64,000 bases of DNA, taken from assembly GCA_037045455.1 (NCBI GenBank), contig JBAOIN010000010.1:3560-67559 (forward strand), read 5' to 3'. The DNA is from JADKAV01 sp037045455 (GTDB lineage Bacteria > Actinomycetota > Actinomycetes > S36-B12 > UBA10799). Numbering within the stretch: the first letter of the stretch is position 1; every line of letters starts with the position of its first letter. Below the pieces are notes generated by a model that saw only the letters and a list, made by a program, of their open reading frames with translations, did no database searches and was not told where the DNA came from. Made by a program: the position numbers and the translations under genes. Below are positions 54,381 through 64,000 of the stretch, piece by piece.

Positions 54381-54429
54381 GCACCCGACCAACCTTGGGG
54401 CGCTTCCGGACCAGGCAGTTGATCTCGTC

Positions 54430-56586
54430 CTACATGTACGGTTCGGTCCGCTCCACCAACGATGCGGGCGGCTCGAAGCGCTCGCCGTACTTGGCCGCGA
54501 ACTCCCGTGCCCGCGCCACGAACTCCGGCAACCCATAGGAGTTGATGTACTGCAGCACACCACCGGTCCAGGGCGGGAAGCCGATGCCGAAGATCGAGCC
54601 AATGTTGGCGTCCGGGACATTGCGAAGCACGCCCTCGTCCAGGCACCGCACGGAGTCGATCGCCTCGACGAACAGCATCCGCTCCTGCAACTCGTTCAGA
54701 TCGATGTCCTTCGGGTCGATCTCGCGACCCCAGGTTTCGGCCAGCCCGGGCCACAGCCCGACCCGCTTGCCCTCGGCGTAGTCGTAGAAGCCGGCCCCCG
54801 CGGCCCGACCCCCCCGCTCGAACTCCAGCACCATCTTGTCGATCACCGGATACGAGGGGTGACCTGGGAACTCCCAGCCCTCAGCGGCCGCGGCCTCCCG
54901 GCCGGCCTCGCGGATCCGGTGACCCAGAACCAGGCTCACCTCGTCGAACAGCGCCAGCGGCCCGGTCGGGTAACCCGCCTGCAGTGCCGCCTGCTCGACC
55001 GACTGGGCCGGGATGCCCTCGCCGAGCATCGCGGCGGCCTCGCCCATGAACGTGCCGATCACCCGGCTGGTGAAGAAGCCGCGGCTGTCGTTGACGACGA
55101 TCGGGGTCTTCTTGATCTGCAGCGCAACGTCCACAGCCTTGGCGATCGCAGCGTCGGAGGTCTGCTCCCCCACGACGATCTCCAGCAGCGGCATCTTGTC
55201 CACCGGCGAGAAGAAGTGCATACCGATGAAGTCCGCCGGCCGGGTCACACCCTGCGCCAGCCCGGTCACGGGCAGCGTCGAGGTGTTGGAGGCCAGCAGC
55301 GAGCCCTCTGCCATGAACGGCTCGATCTCGGCGTACACCTTGGCCTTCAGCGCCGGGTCCTCGAACACCGCCTCGATCAGCAGGTCGGCACCCTTCGCGT
55401 CGGCCGGGTTGTCGGTCGGCGGTGATGCGGGCCAGCACCTCGTCGGCGGCTTCCTGAGTCATCTTGCCGCGGCTGACGGCCTTGGCCAGCAACTTCTCGC
55501 TGTAGCCCTTGCCCTTCTGCGCCGACTCCAGCGAAACGTCCTTGAGGATGACCTCCATGCCCGCGCGGGCGGAGACGTAGGCGATGCCGGCACCCATCAT
55601 GCCGGCACCGAGCACCACGATCTTCTGCGCGCGGTAGGGCTCGAAGCCCTGCGGACGGCTGCCGCCCTTCATGATCCCCTGCAGGTCGAAGAAGAACGCC
55701 TTGATCATGTTCTTGCTGACCTGACCGGTGGCCAGCTTCACGAAGTACTGGGACTCGATCAGCAGCGCGTTGTCGATGTCGACCTGCGCTCCCTCCACGG
55801 CCGCGGACATGATGTACTCCGGGCCGGGCATGGGTGCACCCTTGAGCTGCTTGCGCAGGTTCGCCGGGAACGCGGGCAGCATCGCCGCGAACTTGGGGTT
55901 ACTCGGGGCACCGCCGGGGAGCTTGTACCCCTTGACGTCCCACGGCTGCACCGCCTCGGGGTTGGCCTTGATCCAGGCCTTCGCGGCCGGGATCAGCTCG
56001 GCCGGGTCGGTGACGAGCTCGTCGACTAGCCCCACCTCGAGTGCTGCGGCCGGCTTGCGCCGCTGACCCTGGAGCAGGATCTCCATCAGCGCCTTCTGCA
56101 GGCCGAACATCCGGACTGTGCGGGCCACGCCGCCGCCGCCGGGCAGCAGGCCCAAGGTCACCTCGGGCAGGCCGATCTCGCTGCCCTTGACGTCCAGCGC
56201 GATCGCGGTGGTGACAGGCCAGCGCGATCTCCAAGCCACCGCCGAGCGCCGCACCGTTGATGGCCGCGACGACCGGCTTGCCGAGAGTCTCGAGCTGCCG
56301 GGACATCTTCTTGAAGTGACTGTAGTTGCTCGGTCAGCGCCGGCGCATCGGCGGGCGTCGCCTGGCTCAGCAGCGTCAGGTCACCGCCGGCGAAGAAGGT
56401 CTTCTTGCCGCTGGTGATGACGACGCCGGTGATGGTGTCCTTCTCGGCGAGCAGCCGGCTCGACCGTCTGCCGCGAACGACGACTGGAACGTCGCGTTCA
56501 TCGTGTTGGCGCCCTGGTCCGGGATCGTCCATCGTCAGCGTGACGATGCCGTCGGCGTCCTGCTCCCACGCGATCATGTTCGTCAT
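54430..56586 (-). CDS. fadB: Fatty acid oxidation multifunctional protein (enoyl-CoA hydratase/3-hydroxyacyl-CoA dehydrogenase), six frame disruptions
   Basis: About 716 residues after removing six extra bases (near 55417, 56204, 56328, 56458, 56465 and 56520). N-terminal crotonase domain (TSGKKTFFAGGDL, NGAALGGGLEIALACHHR, GLPEVTLGLLPGGGG), then the NAD-binding domain (VLGAGMMGAGIAYVSARAG, EAVFEDPALK, ASNTSTLPV, FFSPVDKMPLLEIV) and the C-terminal dehydrogenase domain. Two successive steps of beta-oxidation in the cytoplasm. One base separates it from the fadA stop. Five of the six disruptions lie in the first 400 bp of the gene. Confidence 0.9.
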
Positions 56587-56587
56587 C

Positions 56588-57802
<1,215 letters not shown>

Positions 57803-57910
57803 CGGCCCTCCTTGAGTGCGGTACGTGACCTCAGCCTAAGCCGGGGTCACGACAGCCCTGAAGGCGGACCTGACAACCGCGTCAAGTCGGGGTCGCGGCC
57901 GCAAAAGCGC

Positions 57911-57961
57911 CCAGTTGTTCAGTTAGCGGCCGATCGGAATCGTCACGTACTGAACAACTGG
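57911..57961. repeat. Palindrome CCAGTTGTTCAGT (family P9)
   Basis: CCAGTTGTTCAGT and ACTGAACAACTGG, perfect 13-bp arms, 25-base loop. In the 170-bp gap between fadA and a lipoprotein gene. Single copy in the window. Confidence 0.65.
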
Positions 57962-57976
57962 TCACTTAGGCCGGCA

Positions 57977-58336
57977 TTACTGACCGAGCGTCTCCTGCAG
58001 CGTGCTGGTGCACTCCTGCACACGCGTGGCTTGTGAAGGATCGTCCAGCAGTTCCTGCGTGAGCTGAGCAGCCGTGTCCTGCAGTTCCTGCGCCTTCTGC
58101 TGCAACTCCGTAGCGGTGTCGGCGTTCGGCGTGGCCTGCAATTCCTTGATCTTCTGGGCGTACTCGTCGACCTGCTGGCAGTACTTCTCGACGGCGCTGC
58201 CAGCCGCGGGGCTGGCGGCTGCGGTTTGGACGGGGCTGGCGGCCGGTGTGCTGCTAGTGGTGGAATCGCCGCCGCCGCATGCCGCGAGGCCAAGGGCGAG
58301 AGGTGCGGCGAGGGCAATACCGATGAGCTTGTTCAC
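57977..58336 (-). CDS. Small lipoprotein with helical domain
   Basis: 119 residues from GTG 58336 (GGAGGATCTT upstream). Lipobox LAAC near residue 19, then a Thr/Ser/Ala-rich linker and a Gln/Glu/Leu-rich helical region (about 50-115), probably a short coiled coil. Two cysteines (CQQ near 53, ECT near 109) may form a disulfide. No known family. The 137 bp to the next gene show nothing else. Confidence 0.7.
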   Translation of the reverse strand: MNKLIGIALAAPLALGLAACGGGDSTTSSTPAASPVQTAAASPAAGSAVEKYCQQVDEYAQKIKELQATPNADTATELQQKAQELQDTAAQLTQELLDDPSQATRVQECTSTLQETLGQ

Positions 58337-58473
58337 AAGATCCTCCGGAGGGGTGTGCGGGGACTCTACCGAGAGTGGGGGTCGGCACACCACCGTTCTT
58401 GCAACGTCGGCAGCCGGTTTCGGTGAATACCTTGGGCGCTGCGCCCCAGTTACCCGCCGAAATGCTGCTCGAC

Positions 58474-59133
58474 TCAGGTGCGGGGCGCCCGCTCGTCAGT
58501 CCACTGCCGGCCATCCCACCAGCGCCACTGCGAGGGATCCTCGGGGTCGGGGTACCAGGAACCCGGCTGGGCCTGCGGGTACTGCTGGGCCTGCGGGTAC
58601 TGGGCGTTGAGCGGCACCACCCCGGGGCCGGCCGCAGGTTGTCGAGATCCCACGACCAAGGCGACTACCAGCCACACCGCCCCGGCCAAGGCGAGCAGAC
58701 CGCCGAGCGAGGCGACCCCGATCCACAGGAACGCACTGCCGATGGTTTCGCCCAGGGCAGGCCCGAGCACCAGTTGCTGCCCGTCGCCGGCCACGTCGAT
58801 CGTGTAGGTACCGTCCTGGGGCGCCGTGAACCCGGCGATCCCCACGTACGTGACGTCCCCCAGTGTGAGCGTGCTGGAGATGGTCGAGTTGACAGCCACC
58901 GCGCCGCTTGGTCCGGTGACCGTCACATCCTCGGCGCCAAGCGTGCGAGTGGCGCTCTGCTCGTACACCACGTAGGCACCGGCCGTGAGGTCCTGCGTGC
59001 TGGCCTGGGGCGCGACCCACGGCTGCCCGACCGACTGCAGAGAACCAACGAAGCCGCCCACCCCTTGTGCCACCGCCACCCCCAGAGTGACGAGGCCGAG
59101 CACCAGCAACAGGAGGGGAAGGATCTTGCGCAT
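58474..59133 (-). CDS. Membrane protein with C-terminal DUF2510 motif
   Basis: 219 residues from ATG 59133. N-terminal helix (about 4-25), an extracytoplasmic beta-rich domain (YVVYEQSA, VTVTGPSG, APQDGTYTID), a second helix near 135-165, a cytoplasmic Gln/Pro tail and the DUF2510 signature PGSWYPDPEDPSQWRWWDG at the end. DUF2510 occurs on many actinobacterial membrane proteins; role unknown. Confidence 0.78.
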   Translation of the reverse strand: MRKILPLLLLVLGLVTLGVAVAQGVGGFVGSLQSVGQPWVAPQASTQDLTAGAYVVYEQSATRTLGAEDVTVTGPSGAVAVNSTISSTLTLGDVTYVGIAGFTAPQDGTYTIDVAGDGQQLVLGPALGETIGSAFLWIGVASLGGLLALAGAVWLVVALVVGSRQPAAGPGVVPLNAQYPQAQQYPQAQPGSWYPDPEDPSQWRWWDGRQWTDERAPRT

Positions 59134-59204
59134 TGCTCCACACTGCCACTTCGTGCGTCCAATGGACTGGTTGAACATCAATGACCGCGCCCGGGCGCGG
59201 ATGG

Positions 59205-59295
59205 CCGATCCGTGAGCATTCCGGGTATGCGTTAGCCCTATGGACGGGCTTTTGCCACCCTGAATGCTCACGGATGCCCGGATTGCTCACCGATT
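59205..59295. repeat. Palindromic repeat (family P5, copy 3)
   Basis: CCGATCCGTGAGCATTCCGG and GTATGCGTTAG on the left; ATGCTCACGGATGCCCGGAT and TGCTCACCGATT on the right. It mixes GTGAG and GTTAG words, bridging the other P5 copies and the 44694 unit. In the divergent gap before the lyase gene. Confidence 0.8.
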
Positions 59296-59388
59296 GCGCT
59301 TTCACGGACCACCAGACGCCCTGCGGGATCCCGCAGGGCCGACCGCAGCCCTGATCCGTTTGCGCGGCGGGCGAGAACCACGGCGGCG

Positions 59389-59394
59389 TAATCT
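59389..59394 (+). promoter_or_regulatory. Leaderless -10 box of the lyase-kinase operon
   Basis: TAATCT, seven bases, GTG 59402. Decides the start. Confidence 0.6.
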
Positions 59395-59401
59395 CGGCGA
59401 C

Positions 59402-60793
59402 GTGAGCGACTTCGACGACTTCCTCGACGGGCTGTACCCGTACCGCAAAGAGACCACCAGTTACCGCAGCATCCCCGACGAGCCGCGGGACCGGGCGGAG
59501 GTGCTCGCCGAGATCACCGCCATGGCCCATCGCGAGGATGCCACCGGCGATGAAGGCAAGGTGTCGGGCAGCTTGTACTCCGGCGACCACGACCATTACG
59601 CGTACCTCGGCGACGTGTTCAGCCAGTTCTCGCACGCCAACGTGCTGCAGCGCGACATGTACCCGTCGGCGACCAAGTTCGAGGGCGAGATCATCGCGAT
59701 GGTTCTCGACCTGCTGCACGGCGACGGCAATGCCTGCGGGGTGCTGACCAGCGGCGGGTCGGAGAGCCTGATCACGGCGCTCTACTCCTATCGGGAGGCA
59801 GCGCGCGAGCGTGGCGTGACCAAGCCCAACGTGGTCATGCCGATCACCGCCCACGTGGCGCTGGACAAGGGCGCCTACTGGATGGACATCGAAGTCCGGC
59901 ACGCGCCGCTGACCGACGCCTACACCGCCGACGTCGCAGCGATGGCCGACTTGATCGACGACCAGACCATCGCACTGGTCGGTTCGGCCGGAGACTACGG
60001 GCACGGCCTGATCGACCCGATCGCCGACATCGCCGCACTCGCGCAGGAACGCGGCGTTGGTATGCATGTCGACGGCTGCCTGGGCGGATTGCTCTGGCCC
60101 TGGGCCGAGCAACTCGGGTACGACATCCCGCCGTGGGACTTCCGGGTGCCGGGCGTCACCACCATCTCGGCCGACACCCACAAGTACGGTTACGCGCTCA
60201 AGGGCACGTCGACTCTGCTCTATAGGGACAAAGACCTGCGTCGCCACCAGTACTTCACCTATCCGGACTGGCCGGGCGGTTTGTACCTGTCCCCTGGGCT
60301 GGCCGGCTCCCGCTCCGGCGGGCTGATCGCGGCGACCTGGGCCGCCATGGTCACCACCGGACGCAGCGGTTACCTTGCCGCGGCCAAGGGAATCCTGGAG
60401 ACCGCAGCCACCATGCGCGCTGGCGTGGAGGCGATCGACGGCCTGCAGGTGATCGGTGATCCCAAGTTCCTGATCGCGTTCATGTCCGATCGCGACGACC
60501 TCGACATCTACCTGGTCAACGACGCGCTCAAGGAGCGCGGCTGGCGGATGAACGCGCTGCAACTGCCCGCGGCGCTGCATTTCTGCGTGACCCGACCCAA
60601 CACCAAGCCCGGTCTCGTCGAGGCGTTCCTGTCCGACTTGCGCGAGTCCGTGGACTACGCGAAGGCCAACGTCGGAACCCCGGCCGCCAGCGGCGCGATG
60701 TACGGCTTCGGGCACACCCCGCAGGGCAACCAGACGCTGAACACGTTGATGTCCGGCGTCCTGGACGCCATGCACGAGGTCGCCCCTTCATGA
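59402..60793 (+). CDS. PLP-dependent lyase/decarboxylase, sphingosine-1-phosphate lyase-like
   Basis: 463 residues from GTG 59402. Group II PLP decarboxylase fold: SGSLYSGDHDHYAYL near 45, GVLTSGGSESLITAL near 112, VDGCLGGLLWPW near 222, and the PLP lysine in SADTHKYGYALKG near 258. Most like the sphingosine-1-phosphate lyase branch, which cleaves phosphorylated amino alcohols to an aldehyde and ethanolamine phosphate; glutamate or aspartate decarboxylase is the alternative. No membrane anchor, unlike eukaryotic enzymes. Overlaps the kinase gene (ATGA). Confidence 0.85.
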   Translation: MSDFDDFLDGLYPYRKETTSYRSIPDEPRDRAEVLAEITAMAHREDATGDEGKVSGSLYSGDHDHYAYLGDVFSQFSHANVLQRDMYPSATKFEGEIIAMVLDLLHGDGNACGVLTSGGSESLITALYSYREAARERGVTKPNVVMPITAHVALDKGAYWMDIEVRHAPLTDAYTADVAAMADLIDDQTIALVGSAGDYGHGLIDPIADIAALAQERGVGMHVDGCLGGLLWPWAEQLGYDIPPWDFRVPGVTTISADTHKYGYALKGTSTLLYRDKDLRRHQYFTYPDWPGGLYLSPGLAGSRSGGLIAATWAAMVTTGRSGYLAAAKGILETAATMRAGVEAIDGLQVIGDPKFLIAFMSDRDDLDIYLVNDALKERGWRMNALQLPAALHFCVTRPNTKPGLVEAFLSDLRESVDYAKANVGTPAASGAMYGFGHTPQGNQTLNTLMSGVLDAMHEVAPS

Positions 60794-62382
60794 CCTGGAT
60801 CCTTGCCATCGACCTGGGCAACGGGGGGCCTAAGGTCGCAGCTGTGTCCCCGCAAGGAGACATCCTGGCGACCGCTTTCCACCCGGTCTCGGTGAACATC
60901 GGCCGCGACGGCAGTGCGACCCAGGACGCGCTGGAGTGGGAAGCCGCCCTGCGGGCCGCGATCGCCCAGGTCACTGGCGATGTGGACCCTGACGAACTCG
61001 CGGCGATCGGCATCACCGGCCAATGGGGTTCCACCGTTCCGGTCGGCGCTGACGGCGACCCGGTCGGACCGGTGCTGCTGTGGAGTGACACCCGTTCCCG
61101 CAACAACGTGTCCCGCATCATCGGCGGGCCGGTGTCGGTGGCTGGTTACGCACCGCAGAAGGTGCTGCCATGGTTGCGGATCACGGGAGGAGCGCCCAAC
61201 CCGGCCGGGGCCGACCCCACGGGGCATGCGTTGCTGCTGCAGAACGAGCTGTCCGATGTGGGCGAGCGCTGCGACGTGCTGCTGGAACCTGTTGACTACC
61301 TGGCCTTCCTGCTGACTGGCCGCGCTGCCGGCACGCCAGCCTCGATGACGGCGAGCTGGCTGACCGACAATCACATCGGGGCGCCCCTCGGCTATGTGGA
61401 TCAACTGATCAAGCGATCCAACCGCAAGCGCGAACTGCTGCCCGAGCTGCTTCCCACCGGCTCGATCCAGGGCCCGCTGCTGCCGGAACCTGCCGAGCGG
61501 CTGGGGTTGAAACCCGGCCTTCCCGTGGCGTGCGGGATACCCGACATCCACGCGGCGATCATCGGCAGTGGCGCGGTCGGCGCTTACGAGACGCACCTGG
61601 CCGTGAGCACGACCGCGTGGCTGAGCGCCCGGGTCCCGTTTAAGCGCACCGACATCCTGCACTCGGTAGCCACGTTGCCGGGACTCGATCCGCAGATGAA
61701 CATCGTGGGCAACAACATCGAGACTGGCGGCGCGGCTCTGTCATGGTTGCGCGAGCAGATCATCGCACCGGCTGATGGTCTAGCCGGCGGCGGCAGCGGC
61801 ATCGGGGCGGACGGCGCTGCGCCGGTCTTCGAACAGCCCACCTACCCGGCTTTGACCGAGTTGGCGGCCGGCGCCCCGGCCGGCTGTGAGGGTCTGATCT
61901 TCACGCCGTGGCTCGCGGGCGAACGCTCCCCCATTGAGGACAAACACCTACGGGCGGCGTTTCTGAACCTGAGCTTCCGCAGTGACCGCGCCATGATGGT
62001 GCGCGCCGTGCTGGAGGGTGTGGCGCTGAACATCCGCTGGCTGTTCATGTACTACGAGAAGTTCCTCAAGCGCACCGTGCCCAGCTTGCGGATCATGGGC
62101 GGCGGCGCGCAGTCGGACTTGTGGTGCGCGATCATCGCCTCCACGCTCAACCGCCGCATCGAGCAGGTGGACGATCCGCTCAATGCCCAGTTGCGCGGGG
62201 TGGCGCTGTGGACCCGGGTGTGCCGCGGCGAGTTGACCCTGGAGCAGGCTGCTGCCTTGGTCCCGGTCGCGCGCACGTTCGACCCGGATCCTAGCGAACG
62301 TCAGGTGTACGACGACCACTTCCGCGAGTACCGCAAGCTGTACGGGTCGCTGAAGGGCTTCTATCACCGCATGAACGGCTGA
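60790..62382 (+). CDS. FGGY-family carbohydrate kinase, xylulokinase-like
   Basis: 530 residues. Two-domain sugar kinase: ILAIDLGNGGPKVA at the N-terminus (phosphate 1), GITGQWGSTVPV near 78, the catalytic-Asp region CGIPDIHAAIIGSGA near 245, and the adenosine motif RIMGGGAQSDLW near 435. Long for a xylulokinase. Substrate unknown. Translationally coupled to the preceding PLP lyase, so the two probably act on one pathway: phosphorylation of a polyol or amino-polyol and C-C cleavage. That order is inference. Confidence 0.87.
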   Translation: MTWILAIDLGNGGPKVAAVSPQGDILATAFHPVSVNIGRDGSATQDALEWEAALRAAIAQVTGDVDPDELAAIGITGQWGSTVPVGADGDPVGPVLLWSDTRSRNNVSRIIGGPVSVAGYAPQKVLPWLRITGGAPNPAGADPTGHALLLQNELSDVGERCDVLLEPVDYLAFLLTGRAAGTPASMTASWLTDNHIGAPLGYVDQLIKRSNRKRELLPELLPTGSIQGPLLPEPAERLGLKPGLPVACGIPDIHAAIIGSGAVGAYETHLAVSTTAWLSARVPFKRTDILHSVATLPGLDPQMNIVGNNIETGGAALSWLREQIIAPADGLAGGGSGIGADGAAPVFEQPTYPALTELAAGAPAGCEGLIFTPWLAGERSPIEDKHLRAAFLNLSFRSDRAMMVRAVLEGVALNIRWLFMYYEKFLKRTVPSLRIMGGGAQSDLWCAIIASTLNRRIEQVDDPLNAQLRGVALWTRVCRGELTLEQAAALVPVARTFDPDPSERQVYDDHFREYRKLYGSLKGFYHRMNG

Positions 62383-62390
62383 CCCGATCG

Positions 62391-62468
62391 CCGATCGGTG
62401 AGCATTCCGGGCATCCGTTAGCGTTACGGACGGGTTTTTGGCGACCGTAGTGCTCACCGATGCCCAGC
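62391..62468. repeat. Palindromic repeat (family P5, copy 4), interrupted by the IS
   Basis: CCGATCGGTGAGCATTCCGG, CATCCGTTAG, the loop, then TGCTCACCGATGCCCAG; the last part of the right arm, seen in the other copies, is missing. The IS3 element begins within about 10 bases. Confidence 0.75.
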
Positions 62469-62479
62469 GTCGGAACCTG

Positions 62480-63604
62480 TCAACCTGTTTGGAGTCGGTG
62501 TTTGGGTTTCGGATGGTTGAGTACGACTGTGCCCATGGGTGTTTGGGCTTGTGGGGGTTGGCGGTAGCGCCCGGGGTTGGCTTGGTAGAGCTGGTCGAGG
62601 ACGGTTTGGCGCTGGTGATGGATGGTGGTCCAGGTGCCGTCGTGGACGCTGGCGGGGGTGTGGCCTGCCAGTGATGAGTGCCGGTGGTGGTTGTTGTATT
62701 CCTCGATCAGGTTGGCGGCCCAGGCGCGGGCGTGCTCGACATCATTGAAGTAGGGCGGGTAGCCGGGCCGGTATTTCGCGGTTTTGAACCAGGCTTCGGA
62801 GAACGGGTTGTCGTTGGATACCCGGGGCCGGTTACGGCTGAGTGCCGCCCCGAAATCGTGCAGCACTTTGCCCACGGCCAGCGAGGTCATCGAGGCGCCG
62901 CGGTCGGAATGCACCAGCCACGGCCGTTGGTCATCGGTCAGGGCTTCCAGCGCGTTGGTGAACATTTCGGCGGCCAGCTCGTCGACTTCGGATTCCTCGA
63001 CTCGCCAGGCCACGATCTTGCGGGAGAACACGTCCAACACCGCGTAGAGGCAGTAACTGACCCCCACGTAGGGTCCGGGCAGCATCGTGATGTCCCAGGA
63101 CCAGACCTGCCCGGGGGCGTCGGCCTGCCACTGCGGCATCGCCGTGCGCCGATGTGCGCGAGACCGCCGGATTGGCCGGCAGGCGTCCAGATGGCGGCGG
63201 GCGACCCGGTACCAGGACTTCAACGAAGCAACCGGATCCCCAGCATCCAACGCCTCGTAGTAGGCCTGGTGCACCGATTTCTTGGCCTCGAACCCCTCGT
63301 TGATCTTGGCGATCAGCGCGGCGGTTTCCTGCTCGGTCAGCCAGGAATCGCACCGCCGCTGGGTATGGGCCACCATCGATGCCGTCTTCGGTCGCGGATG
63401 CCGCCGGTAATGCCACGTCGAGGCGGCCAGCCCGATCAGCTTCAACGCCTTGGTCTGCGACAGGCCCTCGGTTTGCAACGCCCCCACCAGCCGCTCCTCA
63501 GCCAGGTAGAACGCTGCCAGCTCATCGGCCTGCTGGTCGGTCAATCGTCGGTTGTACTGTCCGCGCTCCCGCGGCGATCGTGCAAGAGCGCAATAGCTTT
63601 TCCC
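62480..63604 (-). CDS. IS3-family transposase, orfB (DDE integrase domain, expressed by -1 frameshift)
   Basis: Read from the slippery site at 63598-63604 to the TGA at 62480, about 370 residues. HTH_21-type start (QTKALKLIGLAASTWHYRRH), then an rve integrase core: Asp in VWSWDITML, Asp in WLVHSDRGASM, Glu in NPFSEAWFKT, with exactly 35 residues between the last two, the IS3 DD(35)E spacing. The free-standing start at 63715 gives a non-family N-terminus and is not used. The frame is intact, so the element may be functional apart from the orfA disruption. Confidence 0.88.
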   Translation of the reverse strand, partial: GKSYCALARSPRERGQYNRRLTDQQADELAAFYLAEERLVGALQTEGLSQTKALKLIGLAASTWHYRRHPRPKTASMVAHTQRRCDSWLTEQETAALIAKINEGFEAKKSVHQAYYEALDAGDPVASLKSWYRVARRHLDACRPIRRSRAHRRTAMPQWQADAPGQVWSWDITMLPGPYVGVSYCLYAVLDVFSRKIVAWRVEESEVDELAAEMFTNALEALTDDQRPWLVHSDRGASMTSLAVGKVLHDFGAALSRNRPRVSNDNPFSEAWFKTAKYRPGYPPYFNDVEHARAWAANLIEEYNNHHRHSSLAGHTPASVHDGTWTTIHHQRQTVLDQLYQANPGRYRQPPQAQTPMGTVVLNHPKPKHRLQTG

Positions 63605-63944
63605 AACGTCTCGGCCACCCGCCCCGCCGCGTCGATCTGGCCTGCTTGACTGCAAGCTGCCGGCCATGCTCGGCCTCCCGCTCGGCCATCCGCGCCTGCA
63701 GCGTTTCCACCTCATGACGTAACCGGACCACCTCCCGATTCACGTTCCGATCGTTCATCCACACTCCTCTGGGCACCAAGCCCGTCTCCAGGGTCCCTTC
63801 ATAAACCTGCGCACGCCACTGCCGGATCTGAAACCGACTGATCCCGTGCTCAGCCAAATAGCGGCCCTTGGCTCCATACGGGACCTCCAAATACGCCAAC
63901 ACATGCTGCCGACGCTGCTCAACGGTCAAACCATGAACTGCCAA
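63541..63944 (-). CDS. IS3-family orfA (helix-turn-helix, coiled coil; frame disrupted once)
   Basis: About 133 residues from TTG 63944 to TGA 63541. HTH region EHGISRFQIRQWRAQVYEG near 35-53, and a leucine-zipper-like coiled coil (EVVRLRHEVETLQARMAERE near 72-91). A disruption near 63641 (one base missing or two extra) moves the true C-terminus, RVAETLGKAIALLHDRR, into another frame. With it restored, orfB lies in the -1 frame of orfA, as IS3 elements require. Confidence 0.75.
63598..63604 (-). promoter_or_regulatory. Programmed -1 frameshift site GGGAAAA
   Basis: In the restored orfA frame the codons read TTG GGA AAA GCT, giving slippery G GGA AAA. A -1 slip continues as AGC TAT TGC into orfB and would make the OrfAB transposase. 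Confidence 0.65.
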
Positions 63945-64000
63945 CTTCGATCATCTCCAATCAGGTAGACGACCGACTCACAGTCAGACTGACAGGTAGG

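Larger units (their letters stand above)
62478..63994 (-). mobile_element. IS3-family insertion sequence
   Basis: About 1.5 kb. Imperfect terminal inverted repeats: left TGTCAACCTG...GAGTCGGT, right (inverted) TGTCAGTCTG...GAGTCGGT. Contains orfA and a DDE transposase orfB in the -1 frame. Exact ends and a target duplication cannot be fixed because the right flank ends 6 bp later. Confidence 0.85.

Noticed and set aside
62480..63715. orfB starting independently at 63715
   Set aside because: Residues before the slippery site are low-complexity Arg/Gly-rich and unlike IS3 proteins.

Overview
The window is GC-rich DNA from an actinobacterium, most likely an uncultured member of the class Actinomycetia. 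Evidence: an rpmG-hadA-hadB-murB string next to tRNA-Thr and tRNA-Met; a PspC-domain histidine kinase; a complete 14-gene nuo operon; menaquinone genes mixed with haem and cytochrome c genes; DUF4229, DUF2510 and TMEM175 proteins; many GTG starts; and a TANNNT box 6-7 nt in front of many start codons, the actinobacterial leaderless promoter pattern. From memory, the gene order resembles the hemL-ccdA-resB-men-grcC stretch of Mycobacterium and the hemL-men-nuo-kor stretch of Streptomyces. I cannot assign genus or family.

Layout. 0-3 kb: end of an aspartate aminotransferase, murB, the two HadAB-type dehydratase subunits, rpmG and two tRNAs. 3-9.4 kb: a membrane GGDEF-EAL protein, tRNA-Tyr, yajQ, then a divergent PspC/LiaF-like membrane protein and PspC kinase/response regulator locus (EsrISR-like). 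9.4-15 kb: an orphan trio of small NuoI-, NuoC- and NuoB-like proteins, an O-methyltransferase, korAB (2-oxoacid:ferredoxin oxidoreductase) and rarD. 15-19.4 kb: a secreted glycerophosphodiesterase, an alkylglycerone-phosphate-synthase-like flavoprotein and an acyl-CoA dehydrogenase. 19.4-35.6 kb: nuoA-N on the minus strand, ending in a long-chain polyprenyl diphosphate synthase. 36-47 kb: menJ-like reductase, a lipoprotein, menG, menF, a serine hydrolase, menD, menC, menE, menA and two small membrane proteins. 47.6-53.5 kb: system II cytochrome c maturation (ccsB, resB, ccdA, resA), a histidine phosphatase and hemL. 53.6-59 kb: TMEM175-type channel, fadB and fadA, a lipoprotein and a DUF2510 protein. 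59.4-62.4 kb: a PLP lyase and an FGGY kinase in one operon. 62.5-64 kb: an IS3-family element.

The genes largely serve one job: making menaquinone (tail synthase, menF/D/C/E/A/G, tail reductase), feeding it electrons (complex I, ferredoxin-linked KorAB) and building c-type cytochromes. menB is not in the window.

Two layers cut across the annotation. First, almost every operon boundary carries a short dyad-symmetric repeat. I distinguish about ten sequence families, several with two to five copies, plus a 160-bp element with terminal inverted repeats present twice. One palindrome family also sits in frame inside nuoG, like the Rickettsia palindromic elements, and the IS interrupts another palindrome. 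This is the best candidate here for an undescribed system. Second, about 35 frame disruptions occur in conserved genes. Nearly all are cured by deleting one base, and they cluster in nuoF-nuoI and fadB. This looks like insertion-type sequencing or consensus error, not gene decay. Coordinates of affected genes are given across the disrupted frames.
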